DNA from: AP-15 sp963732095
Lineage (GTDB): Bacteria > Pseudomonadota > Alphaproteobacteria > ATCC43930 > CGMCC-115725
Reading direction: 5' to 3'
Length of the DNA: 64,000 nt
Assembly: GCA_963732095.1 (NCBI GenBank)
Contig: CAVSZA010000024.1
Coordinates: 129,956-193,955, forward strand
Shown: positions 17,720 through 26,203 of the stretch, piece by piece
Numbering within the stretch: the first letter of the stretch is position 1
Layout of the letters: every line of letters begins with the position of its first letter
The notes under the pieces: generated by a model
The model's database searches: none
The model's input: the letters and a program-made list of their open reading frames with translations, nothing else
What the model was told of the DNA's origin: nothing
Position numbers and translations under genes: made by a program

Positions 17720-18922
17720 TCAGAGCGGCGCGTCGGGCGGCAGCCCGAGCGCCACCCTGCCGTAAATCGCGCTGTTGACGTCCCAGTTCAGATGGTAATG
17801 GGCATTGGCCGCATGGACGTCCCGGAACGCTCGCTGGATCGGGTTCCTCTGATAGATCGCGCCGCCGCCGGTTGCGGCGAACAGGAGGTCGACCGCCTTC
17901 GTGCACAAGCTCGCGGCAAAGGCGCCGTCGCGCCGGTAGCGCGCCCGCTGCTCGATGCTCGGCACGACCCCGGCCTCGGTGATCCGCATTGCCTCGTCGC
18001 AATCGCGCACTGCAATCGCTTCCGCCGCATCGGCAAGCGCCGCCGCCTCGGCGAGATGGACCTGGATATTGGTGAAATCGGCGAGGTTCTTGCCGGTATA
18101 AGCGCTCAGCCTGTTGCGGGTCGTCTCGGCGAAGTGCTGGATCGCGCCGCGGGCGATGCCGAGCGAGACGCCAGCGATAGCGTAGGCAAACAGGCTAACG
18201 GCCGGCAGCTTGTACAGCGTTCCGGGATTGAGTTCGCTGCCTCGATTGGGGCCGCCCTTGATCCGCTCGGTGGCGAGGGTGCGGTAGGCCGGAACAAAAA
18301 TGTCGTTGACCTCCACGTCCTTGCTGCCGGTGCCGGCAAGACCGATCACCTCCCAGGTGTCGATGATCTTGTAGTCACTCGCCGGCACCAGAAGCATGCG
18401 CGGCTCGCTCTGCCCGGTCTCCTCGTCGCTGACGACGGCGCCGAACATGTTCCAGGCTGCGGCATCGATGCCGCTCGAAAACGGCCAGCGGCCGCTGAGA
18501 CGATAGCCGCCGTCCACGCGCCGCGCCCGGCCGCGCGCGAAAATCAAAGCCGAGCTGATCAGACTGTCGGGCGATTCGCCCCAGATCTCGTGCTGCGCCT
18601 CGGGGTGCCACATGCCGAGCAGCCAATGATGGGCGGCGAGGTTGGCCAGCACCCAGGAGGTCGAGCCGCAACCCTGACCGATCACCGCGGTCAGCTCGTA
18701 CAGCGCGCGGTAGGGCAGCTCGCTGCCGCCGACGCGGGCCGGCTGCAGCATGCGGAAGAGACCGCTCGAATGCAGATCGGCGATCGTCTCGTCGGGCAGC
18801 CGGCGAAGCTGCTCGGCCCGCGGGGCGCGCTCGCGCAGAACCGGGATCAGCGCCTCAGCGCGCGCCAGCAGCTCTTCGAAGCGCGGCGGCGCCGCGCGCT
18901 GGTCGGTCGTTGCCTCGGGCAT
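17720..18922 (-). CDS. Flavin-dependent monooxygenase, acyl-CoA dehydrogenase fold (HsaA-like)
   Basis: A 400-residue protein with the acyl-CoA dehydrogenase fold, but with features of group D flavin hydroxylases: an N-terminal helical domain with 'LPDETIADLHSSGLFRMLQP', a central beta domain with 'YRLSGRWPFSSGIDAAAW' and 'WEVIGLAGTGSKDVEV', and the type-2 C-terminal domain 'DLLFAATGGGAIYQRNPIQR'. Such oxygenases use reduced flavin from a partner to hydroxylate aromatic rings (3-HSA, p-hydroxyphenylacetate, indole). The adjacent reductase gene supports this. Substrate unknown. Confidence 0.85.
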   Translation of the reverse strand: MPEATTDQRAAPPRFEELLARAEALIPVLRERAPRAEQLRRLPDETIADLHSSGLFRMLQPARVGGSELPYRALYELTAVIGQGCGSTSWVLANLAAHHWLLGMWHPEAQHEIWGESPDSLISSALIFARGRARRVDGGYRLSGRWPFSSGIDAAAWNMFGAVVSDEETGQSEPRMLLVPASDYKIIDTWEVIGLAGTGSKDVEVNDIFVPAYRTLATERIKGGPNRGSELNPGTLYKLPAVSLFAYAIAGVSLGIARGAIQHFAETTRNRLSAYTGKNLADFTNIQVHLAEAAALADAAEAIAVRDCDEAMRITEAGVVPSIEQRARYRRDGAFAASLCTKAVDLLFAATGGGAIYQRNPIQRAFRDVHAANAHYHLNWDVNSAIYGRVALGLPPDAPL

Positions 18923-19070
18923 TGCGCTCCTCTCCCGGATAAGCCAGCTTGTGCTATCCTACTCCTCGCCTCGCAACTCGGCGATATTCTATTCATGTAG
19001 GTCTGGTCGCGCCCTTCACCCCTGGTATGGGTGCGTAGGTTATTGCAACATCAAGGGGAGATAGACACTA

Positions 19071-19577
19071 ATGTATAAATTATCTGGTTTGGCCGCCGGG
19101 GCGCTCGGTTTGGCGATCGGGTTGATCGGAAACGGCACGCCGGCAGCTGCCCAGGGTAATGTGCAGGTCGGGACGCTGACCTGCAACGTGGCCGGCGGTT
19201 GGGGGTTTGTGTTCGGCTCCTCGAAGTCCGTCCGCTGCACCTTCGCGCGGGCCGGAGGCCGGCCGGAGCACTATGCCGGCACGATCAACAAATTCGGCGT
19301 CGATATCGGCTATACGCACGGCGGCGTGCTGGTTTGGGGCGTTTTTGCGCCGAGCGGCAGTCTCGCGCCGGGAGCGCTGTCGGGCAATTATGTCGGTGCG
19401 ACCGGAAGCGCCACGGTTGGGGTCGGCGCCGGTGCCAATGTGCTGGTCGGCGGGTCCAACCGCACGATTTCGCTGCAACCGGTGAGCGTCGAAGGGAACA
19501 CCGGTCTCAATGTCGCCGCCGGAATCGGATCGATCAGCCTGCGTTACCAGCCCCAAGTAGGACATCGAGGCCGGTAG
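19071..19577 (+). CDS. DUF992 exported protein
   Basis: A 168-residue protein with an N-terminal signal peptide (cleavage near 'AAAQ', residue 28) and the DUF992 pattern: 'VGTLTCNVAGGWGFVFGSSK' near the start of the mature part, 'YAGTINKFGVDIGYT', a Gly/Ala-rich stretch with 'LSGNYVGATGSATVGVG', and the final 'AAGIGSISLRY'. The family is an alphaproteobacterial periplasmic beta-rich protein of unknown role. A good RBS (GGGGAGA) precedes the ATG. It appears monocistronic. Confidence 0.85.
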   Translation: MYKLSGLAAGALGLAIGLIGNGTPAAAQGNVQVGTLTCNVAGGWGFVFGSSKSVRCTFARAGGRPEHYAGTINKFGVDIGYTHGGVLVWGVFAPSGSLAPGALSGNYVGATGSATVGVGAGANVLVGGSNRTISLQPVSVEGNTGLNVAAGIGSISLRYQPQVGHRGR

Positions 19578-19739
19578 CAACAACGCCGACCGGTGACGCC
19601 TCCTATGCCAAATGATCACAGGTTGGCTTCATCTCTCGGTCACCCGTCGGCGCTATTGTTGGCGAATGATCCGCGGGCGACCGGGACCGGGCGGCGACGC
19701 CCGAAATACGGCGCTCGCGGCGACGTTCTCTTGGCGCCG

Positions 19740-20513
19740 ATGTTCCGTCTCATCTATTACCTCTACGCTCGGCGGTTGGTCCGCGATGTCGGGAGCCGGC
19801 CGATGCCGCGCCACGTCGGCATCATCCTCGACGGCAACCGCCGCCACGGCCGCTCGCGCGGCATCACCGAGCCGAGGGAGGTGTACGACCTCGGTGCGGA
19901 CAAGCTCGACGAGATCCTCGAATGGTGCGCCGAGCTCGATATTCCGACAGTCACACTTTGGGTCTTTTCGACCGACAACTTCCAGCGGCCGGCAGCCGAA
20001 GTGTCCGGCATTTTGGCGTCGATCGAGGCCAAACTGACGGCGCTGGCCTGCGACCCCGGCATCCACCGCCGGCGCGTGCGGGTTCGCGCAATCGGTTGCC
20101 TCGCGATGCTCCCCGAGCCCGTGCTCGCTGCGATCAGGGCGGCCGAATGCGCCACTTCGAGCTATGACGGGCTGGAGCTCAACATTGCCGTGGCCTATGG
20201 CGGTCGCCAGGAAATCACCGACGCGGTGCGCGCCTTGCTCTGCTGTGTGGCCGAGAAGCAGGCGACTCTGGCCGAGGCGATCGACGAAGTCACCCCCGAA
20301 GCGATTGCCAGCCATCTCTACACCGCGGGCCTGCCAGACCCCGATCTGATCATTCGCACGAGCGGGGAGATCCGCCTCTCGGGCTTTCTGCTTTGGCAGA
20401 GCGCCCATAGCGAATTCTATTTTACCGACGTCTTGTGGCCGGCTTTCCGCAAGATCGATTTCCTGCGCGCCATCCGTTCCTTCCAACAGCGCCGCCGCCG
20501 CTTCGGCTGCTGA
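19740..20513 (+). CDS. uppS: cis-Prenyltransferase (undecaprenyl diphosphate synthase family)
   Basis: A 257-residue protein from ATG 19740 ('MFRLIYYLYARRLVRD'); in-frame GTG 19593 and ATG 19605 would add up to 49 residues with no family match. The diphosphate-binding motif is 'HVGIILDGNRRHGRSRG' with the key Asp, 'LWVFSTDNFQRP' follows, then 'LNIAVAYGGRQEI' and the C-terminal 'DLIIRTSGEIRLSGFLLWQS'. The enzyme adds isoprenyl units in cis. The motif variants and the 'LYARRL' opening resemble the short-chain Z-farnesyl type more than the housekeeping synthase, so it may be a second, specialised copy. Confidence 0.8.
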   Translation: MFRLIYYLYARRLVRDVGSRPMPRHVGIILDGNRRHGRSRGITEPREVYDLGADKLDEILEWCAELDIPTVTLWVFSTDNFQRPAAEVSGILASIEAKLTALACDPGIHRRRVRVRAIGCLAMLPEPVLAAIRAAECATSSYDGLELNIAVAYGGRQEITDAVRALLCCVAEKQATLAEAIDEVTPEAIASHLYTAGLPDPDLIIRTSGEIRLSGFLLWQSAHSEFYFTDVLWPAFRKIDFLRAIRSFQQRRRRFGC

Positions 20514-20582
20514 GCCGATTGACGCCACAGCCCCGACGCGAGTAGGGCTGTTCCGGATGAGCGATCCCAACGGAGATTCCCG

Positions 20583-20984
20583 ATGCCTGTAGCGGCAATG
20601 AACCACTTCACGGTGTTGAGCGACGACCTCGAGGCCACCCGGCGCTTCTATTGCGATCTGTTCGGCTTCAAGGTGGGTTGGCGGCCACCGTTCCAGTTTC
20701 CGGGATGGTGGCTCTATGCCGGCGACGACACTCCGATCCTGCACGTGATTCACAGCAAGACTCTGCCGAAGGACCGCGGCGGCGTCCTCGACCACATGGC
20801 GTTCTCGGCCAAGGATCTGCCCGCCACCGTTGCGACTCTCAAACGCGAGGGCATCGATTACGAGCTCCGGCGCCTGCCCGGCGGCGGCATCTGGCAGCTG
20901 TTCTTCCACGATCCCTGCGGCGCCAAGGTCGAGTTCGATTTCGAAAAAAACGAACCGGCGCCCGAAGGCCACCTCGAAGCCTGA
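20583..20984 (+). CDS. VOC (glyoxalase/dioxygenase) family protein
   Basis: A 133-residue single vicinal-oxygen-chelate domain pair. The N-terminal His of 'MNHFTVLSDD' and the opening 'LEATRRFYCDLFGFKVG' are typical, the second half begins 'LDHMAFSAKDLPATVATL' (second His), and the end 'FHDPCGAKVEFDFE' carries the usual Glu ligand. VOC proteins bind a divalent metal and act as lyases, dioxygenases or resistance proteins, and the substrate cannot be told here. It lies 69 bases after uppS on the same strand. Confidence 0.8.
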   Translation: MPVAAMNHFTVLSDDLEATRRFYCDLFGFKVGWRPPFQFPGWWLYAGDDTPILHVIHSKTLPKDRGGVLDHMAFSAKDLPATVATLKREGIDYELRRLPGGGIWQLFFHDPCGAKVEFDFEKNEPAPEGHLEA

Positions 20985-20998
20985 CCCAGCGAACCGTC

Positions 20999-21066
20999 AC
21001 CCACCAAGCCCCCTCCTCCGCAGTGCGGGAGAGGGGGCCGAGCGCAGCGAGGCGGGTGAGGGCGGT
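20999..21066. repeat. GC-rich palindromic repeat between convergent genes
   Basis: Contains CCCCCTCCTCCGCAGTGCGG then GAGAGGGGGCCGAGCGCAGC. It is a relative of the repeats at 11699 and 12131 and probably acts as a bidirectional terminator between the VOC gene and the convergent dioxygenase gene. Confidence 0.5.
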
Positions 21067-21072
21067 CTCCGC

Positions 21073-22026
21073 TTACTCCGCCGCTCGGGCGCCGAGGGCT
21101 GCCAGACGGCGTTGAGCGTCGAGCACGGTCCCCTCTTGCCCCGACGCTTGTTTGAGATGGAAATCGAACTCGGCGGTGCAGTAGGGCGGCTCGATGCCGA
21201 GTCGGGCCGCTTCGCTGTTGCGGGTGTCGTGGCGCACGAAATCGCAGATCAGCGATTCCTTGACCGCGAACACCGCGTCGCTGCCGAGATACTCGTCGCG
21301 CCGGTCGAAAATGTGCGTCGTGACCGGCTCGTAGCCGTCGGCTGAAACGACGAAGTGGATGTGCGCCGGGCGCCATGGATGGCGGCCGGTCGCGCGCAGC
21401 ATCGCTCCGACCGGGCCGTCGGAGGGGATCGGATAATTCACCGGCACCACGGTGCGGATCAGATAGCGGCCCTCGCCGTCAGTGCGGAACCTGCCGCGCA
21501 TGTGCAGCTCGCCGTCGAGGCCCTCGTCCTGCGAATCGTAGAGCCCGCTCGACTGCGTCTGCCAGACATCGAGGAGCGCGCCCTCGATCGGCTGCCCTTC
21601 GAGGTCGAGAACGTGGCCGCCGACAAGGGTCGGGGTTCCAGTCTTGTCGAGCCGGGCGATGTTGCCGCCAGCAGGCAATTCGGGCGCGCCCAGCCGATGA
21701 AACGGGCCGAACACCGTCGATTCGGTGGCCCCGTCGGGTTTGCGGTGGTTGATCAGGTCGACCACCATCGAAACCCCCAGGGTATCCGAAAACAGGATGA
21801 ATTCCTGGCGCTTGTCGCTGCACATACGGCCGGCTTCGGTCAGGGTTTCGATCGCCTGAAACCACTCCGCCTCGGTCAGCTCGACCTCCTTGACGAAGGC
21901 GTGCAGGTGCCGGACGAGGCCGAGCATGATCTGCCGCAGACGCGGGTCTGGCGTCTGCGAGAAGCGCTGCAGCGCCTCGGCCGTAATGTCGTCTTCGGTT
22001 TTGTTGCGCTGGACCGGCATCGCCAC
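21073..22026 (-). CDS. Intradiol ring-cleavage dioxygenase (hydroxyquinol 1,2-dioxygenase type)
   Basis: A 317-residue non-haem Fe(III) dioxygenase. The N-terminal helical dimerisation domain (about residues 1-100, 'DPRLRQIMLGLVRHLHAF') is followed by the beta-sandwich. Iron ligands are visible as Tyr in 'SSGLYDSQDEG', Tyr in 'VVPVNYPIP', and two His in 'HPWRPAHIHFVVSADGYE'. The sequence resembles hydroxyquinol 1,2-dioxygenases, which open benzene-1,2,4-triol to maleylacetate. No maleylacetate reductase is adjacent. Substrate assignment is by family resemblance; catechol is the alternative. Confidence 0.87.
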   Translation of the reverse strand: MAMPVQRNKTEDDITAEALQRFSQTPDPRLRQIMLGLVRHLHAFVKEVELTEAEWFQAIETLTEAGRMCSDKRQEFILFSDTLGVSMVVDLINHRKPDGATESTVFGPFHRLGAPELPAGGNIARLDKTGTPTLVGGHVLDLEGQPIEGALLDVWQTQSSGLYDSQDEGLDGELHMRGRFRTDGEGRYLIRTVVPVNYPIPSDGPVGAMLRATGRHPWRPAHIHFVVSADGYEPVTTHIFDRRDEYLGSDAVFAVKESLICDFVRHDTRNSEAARLGIEPPYCTAEFDFHLKQASGQEGTVLDAQRRLAALGARAAE

Positions 22027-22084
22027 TCTCCCTCATACGGTTCGAGGAGAGATATAGCGGAAACCGGCGTGCGCCGCACCGAAA

Positions 22085-22125
22085 GCGACCCCTCGCCTCT
22101 CCCCGCCGGCGGGGAGAGGCAAGGT
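22085..22125. repeat. Short GC palindrome
   Basis: CCTCGCCTCTCCCCGCCGGC followed by GGGGAGAGGC forms a hairpin between the dioxygenase start and the peptidase end. It could terminate the peptidase transcript read on the minus strand, although no T-run follows. Confidence 0.45.
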
Positions 22126-22141
22126 GCTGTCGTATCGCTGG

Positions 22142-23713
22142 TCAGACGGCGTCGGCGACTTTCTGGCCGTTGGGACTGCCGAGCCCGGTGCAGGCATCCC
22201 ACCCGGTGGTGGCCGCGAAGTCCCCGTTATTGCCCTGCGTTATATCATGCAAGGCTGTCGGATTTACGTAGAGGTGGGGGTTGATGAACCCGGCCCGCTG
22301 GGCCTTTGCCGCATTGATGCAAGCGAGCAGACCCGCCCATAGCGGCGCCACGGCGCTCGTTCCGCCGATGACCGTGTTCTGGCCGTCGACCCGCACATCG
22401 TAGCCGGTTCGCGGGTCGGCGTCGCCGCAGACATCGGGTACGCCCCGCATCGCCAGCGCCTGTGTCCCGCCATGGGTGCGCGTGACGTGCAGACCCTCCT
22501 GGTACGGCGGCAATGCGAAGAAGCTGCTGACCCCACCGCCGGTCGCTCCGTTGCCGGGGCCGTCGTTCCAAACCGTCTCTTGCGTGATGGAGGTGCCGGA
22601 GGCTTGAAGATTGGTGCCGCCGCAGCCTAGAGCAAACGGGCTGGAGGCCGGGAAATCGACGTGATCGGCGCCGTCGCCGACACCGTCATCTGACCCATTG
22701 TCGCCCGATGCCACGCATACCGTGATCCCCATTGTGGCCGCAGCCTGGAAAGCCTGGTCGAACGCGGTCATAGCCTGTTGGGTCCAGTTTGATTCCGGGC
22801 CGCCCCAGCTGATCGAGATCACCGAGGGCTTGTTTGTCGTGTCATGGATTGCCGCGGCGATCGCATCGAGGAACCCGGCATCGGTGTTCGGTGTGAAATA
22901 GACGACGATCTTGGCTCCGGGCGCGATTGCCCCGGCGACCTCGATGTCCAGCATGACTTCGCCGTCGGGTCCATTGCCGGAGCCCGTCGGATGGTTCTTC
23001 CCGTGGTCGACCGATGCGGCGAGCACCCTCGGCTGGCTGACCTGCAATCCCGAGAAATACGGCTGCAGGTCGGCGGGACGATAGCCACCGCCGAGCTCGA
23101 TGATAGCAATGGTTTCGCCTTGTCCGGTGCCGGTGGGAAACCCGTACAGTGCCGCCAGTTGGGTCGGCGTAAAAGATGTGGAGGCCGAGGCGGAGGCATG
23201 CCACTGCACATTGCCGTGCGTGGGGCGGGTGCGAAAATGCGGGCGCGCCTGAGGCCGATTGTCGAGGCCGAGCACGGCAGTAACCACGCTATGCAGCTCG
23301 TCGGGCAAATGGAGCGCCCCAGTCCTGCCGCGATAGGACCCGCCGGCATGTTCGAATTCCTGCAAATCCACGCCAAAAGCGTCGTTGAACTGAGCCACGG
23401 TGCCGGAGAGCACGACGTGCCGCCTGCCCGGGTGCTCCTCGACGACGGCTAGACCGTGCTGGTTGGCGAATTGCTTGACGGCCTGGATGTCGGTCGCGTC
23501 CGCCCCGAATTGCTGGTCGTACTCGTCATGGGTCAGGTGACGCTCGGACTTGTCGCCGGCGGCGATTTTCCTGACCCTTTCCTGTAATGCGTCGTGCTGA
23601 CGGTGGCGCAGGACCAAGGTGACTTCCAGCCGTTCCGATGGATCGGCTTTTCCGATCGAACGTGCGCCCGGCAGCGGTTGCCTCTCGCTGCCAGTCAGCG
23701 GATTCTTTGGCAT
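22142..23713 (-). CDS. S53 family (sedolisin/kumamolisin-type) serine-carboxyl peptidase
   Basis: A 523-residue protein from ATG 23713 ('MPKNPLTGSERQPLPGARS'); the 42 residues upstream in frame look non-coding. Residues about 20-170 are the pro-domain ('LEVTLVLRHRQ', 'RHVVLSGTVAQFNDAFGVDL'). The catalytic domain starts 'FTPTQLAALYGFPTGTGQGE', has Glu and Asp in 'GEVMLDIEVAG', the oxyanion Asp region 'VCVASGDNGSDDG', and the Ser motif 'GGTSAVAPLWAGL'. The C-terminus keeps Ca-site features. Such peptidases work at low pH after self-cleavage. No signal peptide is seen, as in some kumamolisins. Confidence 0.88.
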   Translation of the reverse strand: MPKNPLTGSERQPLPGARSIGKADPSERLEVTLVLRHRQHDALQERVRKIAAGDKSERHLTHDEYDQQFGADATDIQAVKQFANQHGLAVVEEHPGRRHVVLSGTVAQFNDAFGVDLQEFEHAGGSYRGRTGALHLPDELHSVVTAVLGLDNRPQARPHFRTRPTHGNVQWHASASASTSFTPTQLAALYGFPTGTGQGETIAIIELGGGYRPADLQPYFSGLQVSQPRVLAASVDHGKNHPTGSGNGPDGEVMLDIEVAGAIAPGAKIVVYFTPNTDAGFLDAIAAAIHDTTNKPSVISISWGGPESNWTQQAMTAFDQAFQAAATMGITVCVASGDNGSDDGVGDGADHVDFPASSPFALGCGGTNLQASGTSITQETVWNDGPGNGATGGGVSSFFALPPYQEGLHVTRTHGGTQALAMRGVPDVCGDADPRTGYDVRVDGQNTVIGGTSAVAPLWAGLLACINAAKAQRAGFINPHLYVNPTALHDITQGNNGDFAATTGWDACTGLGSPNGQKVADAV

Positions 23714-23938
23714 AGCTCCACACTCCCTAGGTTGTTGACATGTGCCGCGCAGGATCTGCGTACGGCTCTGCAACGGCACGAAGCGGCAGCCGGACCGAAC
23801 TCGAATTTCCTCTGACGATGGTTGCCAGGCCGGGATCACCCAAACGGCCTATGTAAATTAACTATGCCACAAATATTCGTTAAAATCAAGCGTGACCGCT
23901 ATTGGCTCATTTGGCGCGACGCTGAACAGCGCCGGGAG

Positions 23939-25192
23939 TTAGAGCGATCCGACAGGGGCGGCTATTTGCTGGCGGCGGCTCAGTGGCCCATGCTCGCCGA
24001 GCAATGCCAGCGCGACGGTCAATACCATGAACAACACGCTGGCGCCGAACACCCAGTGCGGGGCGCCGCTGTCCATGATCCAGCCGAACAGCATGGGCCC
24101 GATCATACCGCCGATGCTGAGCCCGGTCGTGACGATCCCGAACGCGCGCCCAACGCCGCCGGGCGGAGCAGCGGCGCGGACCAGCATGTCGCGAGACGGC
24201 ATGATCATGCCCGAGAGAAAGCCCGCGAGGCCCATCGCCGCGACCAGCACCGGCGCTGCGAAGCCGACCGTCCCGATCAGCAGCATGATGACCGCGTTGA
24301 TCGCGAACCCGGCAGCGGCGACATCGCCGTGTCGGCGCGTCAGATCGGCGACGAACCCGCCGCCCAGCACCCCAAAGGCGCTTGCCGCCAAAAACGCGGT
24401 GAGCGCCAGGTTCGCCGTCGAGAACGGCAAGGCGTAGGCGCCCATCAGCGCGACGACCGAAAAGTTGCTGATGCCGCTGGTGGACAGGCTGAGGAGGATG
24501 AAAAAAACCATCAGCCCGAGGAGGGCCGGGCTGAACACCTTGCCGTTCTGCCGCCCCGCTTCCGGCTCGGCGCGAGCCGCCGGCCGCGATGGGCCGGCCT
24601 CACCCTCAACTCCCGGCGCGAGCAGCAGCGGCACCGCGACAGCAAAGCCAATCAGGCCGCCGACGATCAGCGCGGCTTTCAATCCGACTGTCGCGGCAAG
24701 GACCAGCATCGTCGCCGGCGCGATCGCACCCCCGAGCATGCCGGCGAAGGTGTGCACCGAAAACGCCTTGCCGATGCGCGAGGCGGCGATCCTGGCTGAC
24801 AGGATAGCGTAATCGGCCGGATGATAAACCGCGTTGGCGATCCCGATCAGCGCTGCCGCAACGAGCAGCCAGGAGTATGAATTGACCAGCCCGATCGAGG
24901 CGATCGCCGACCCGCCGAGGCAAAGCGCTAAAATCAGCAGCCGGCGCGAACCCAATCGGTCGGCGAGGTAGCCCATGGGCACCTGCGCGGCGACCGACGC
25001 GGCAGCGCCAACCGTCAGAGCGAAACCCAACTCGACAAAACCGACGCCGAATTGCTGTTTCAGGAACGGAAACAGCGGCGGCAGCACCATCATATGAAAG
25101 TGCGAAACGAAATGTGCCGCCGAGACGAGCCCGATCGCCCGAAGCTCCCCACTCCTCTCGCGCCGACCGAGGGCGATCGCATCGCTCGTCAT
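23939..25192 (-). CDS. MFS transporter
   Basis: A 417-residue protein with twelve predicted membrane segments. The loop 2-3 MFS signature is 'MGYLADRLGSRRLLILALCL', with a related loop 8-9. The N-terminus 'GLVSAAHFVSHFHMMVLPPL' resembles the fosmidomycin-resistance/CynX-like branch of the superfamily. Substrate not predictable. It stands alone between the peptidase and EcsC genes; both neighbours are on the same strand but at gaps of 100-225 bases. Confidence 0.83.
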   Translation of the reverse strand: MTSDAIALGRRERSGELRAIGLVSAAHFVSHFHMMVLPPLFPFLKQQFGVGFVELGFALTVGAAASVAAQVPMGYLADRLGSRRLLILALCLGGSAIASIGLVNSYSWLLVAAALIGIANAVYHPADYAILSARIAASRIGKAFSVHTFAGMLGGAIAPATMLVLAATVGLKAALIVGGLIGFAVAVPLLLAPGVEGEAGPSRPAARAEPEAGRQNGKVFSPALLGLMVFFILLSLSTSGISNFSVVALMGAYALPFSTANLALTAFLAASAFGVLGGGFVADLTRRHGDVAAAGFAINAVIMLLIGTVGFAAPVLVAAMGLAGFLSGMIMPSRDMLVRAAAPPGGVGRAFGIVTTGLSIGGMIGPMLFGWIMDSGAPHWVFGASVLFMVLTVALALLGEHGPLSRRQQIAAPVGSL

Positions 25193-25291
25193 TCTTCGCA
25201 GCCCGCTCCGACGTTCAAATAAACGGGGTCAGGCCTTAGCCGCAGCGCCAGCCGAGGACAATTGCCGGCTTCGCCGTTGTGGTATGCAGGT

Positions 25292-26092
25292 TCATGCGGC
25301 TGCATCAAAGGTCAATTTGAGCCGATCGTATTCGGCGCGCACGATTTCGGCGCCATAAACGCGCTCGAGCCGCCGCACAGTGAAATGACCGCGCGCGATA
25401 TCCTGAAAGTGCTCGATGAAGGCGAAATTGACGGCCGCACCGCCCACTGCGCCGACCACCGCGACGGTTTGCACGGCGACCTTCTGGGATACGACGATGC
25501 CGAAGCGCGAGGCGATCTGCGTCAGGAAACGGACGAGAAACGGCGCGCCCTCGCGGATCGCGCCCTTGTCCAACGCGAAGTCGGCAACCTCGACCAGACC
25601 GCGGGCGAGCATGGCGCGGACCGCGAAATAATCGGCCTCCACACCCGCTTCGTCGGTCGGCGGACCGCCAAGCGCGAACACTTCAAGGCATGCGAGCCTC
25701 GTCCGCGGATCTGTCAGGTCCTCGCCTTCCTCCTGCGCGATCGCCGCGATCGCGCGCAGCATGATCGTCGTCGAAACGGGCAGCTCGACCGCCAGGGCGG
25801 CGAGGCCAAACGCGCCGCCGATCGCCCCCGAGGTGCAGGCGAGCCCGGAATGAAGCTTGCGGCCGCCGCTGAAGCGACGGTTCCGCAGACTGTACAAGGC
25901 GACACCGAGCGCCCGCTCCAGAGCATGCTTCGCCGCCTTGGCGACCGCCGTCGAGGCCGCGGCCGGCAACGCCCGTTGCACAAACCCGACCGGCTTTCCG
26001 CCGAGCGCCGCAAGCCGCCCGGCAAGGCTCGGATTTTCGAGCCGGCGGATCGCTGCGGCCAGCGCCTCGCCGTCTGCAGAGGACAAATTCAT
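25292..26092 (-). CDS. EcsC family protein
   Basis: A 266-residue protein with the EcsC pattern. It opens with an amphipathic helix, 'RRLENPSLAGRLAALGGKPV', then comes a small-residue membrane-like stretch 'GAIGGAFGLAALAVELPVST' near residue 95, 'MLRAIAAIAQEEGEDLTDP' and 'CLEVFALGG', and a C-terminal hydrophobic 'TVAVVGAVGGAAVNFAFIEH'. The family is named from the Bacillus ecs operon, but its function is not established. No operon partner. Confidence 0.8.
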   Translation of the reverse strand: MNLSSADGEALAAAIRRLENPSLAGRLAALGGKPVGFVQRALPAAASTAVAKAAKHALERALGVALYSLRNRRFSGGRKLHSGLACTSGAIGGAFGLAALAVELPVSTTIMLRAIAAIAQEEGEDLTDPRTRLACLEVFALGGPPTDEAGVEADYFAVRAMLARGLVEVADFALDKGAIREGAPFLVRFLTQIASRFGIVVSQKVAVQTVAVVGAVGGAAVNFAFIEHFQDIARGHFTVRRLERVYGAEIVRAEYDRLKLTFDAAA

Positions 26093-26203
26093 GCCCTGTA
26101 GCTGAGGGTAGGCCCCCCGCCGCGCAAGAGTTCCAATTTTGAAAGACGGAGACTAAAGGCTGCACCGTAGATATTGTTCGTCGTCCGGGTGTTGAGAGGC
26201 GCG

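Noticed and set aside
17133..18002. 289-residue start for the flavin reductase
   Set aside because: The first 98 residues are antisense-like reading of the oxygenase gene; the family begins after ATG 17708.
19653..20972. 439-residue minus-strand frame opposite uppS and the VOC gene
   Set aside because: No family features and it spans two good genes on the other strand.
22698..23452. Plus-strand frames opposite the S53 peptidase gene
   Set aside because: Antisense shadows without motifs.
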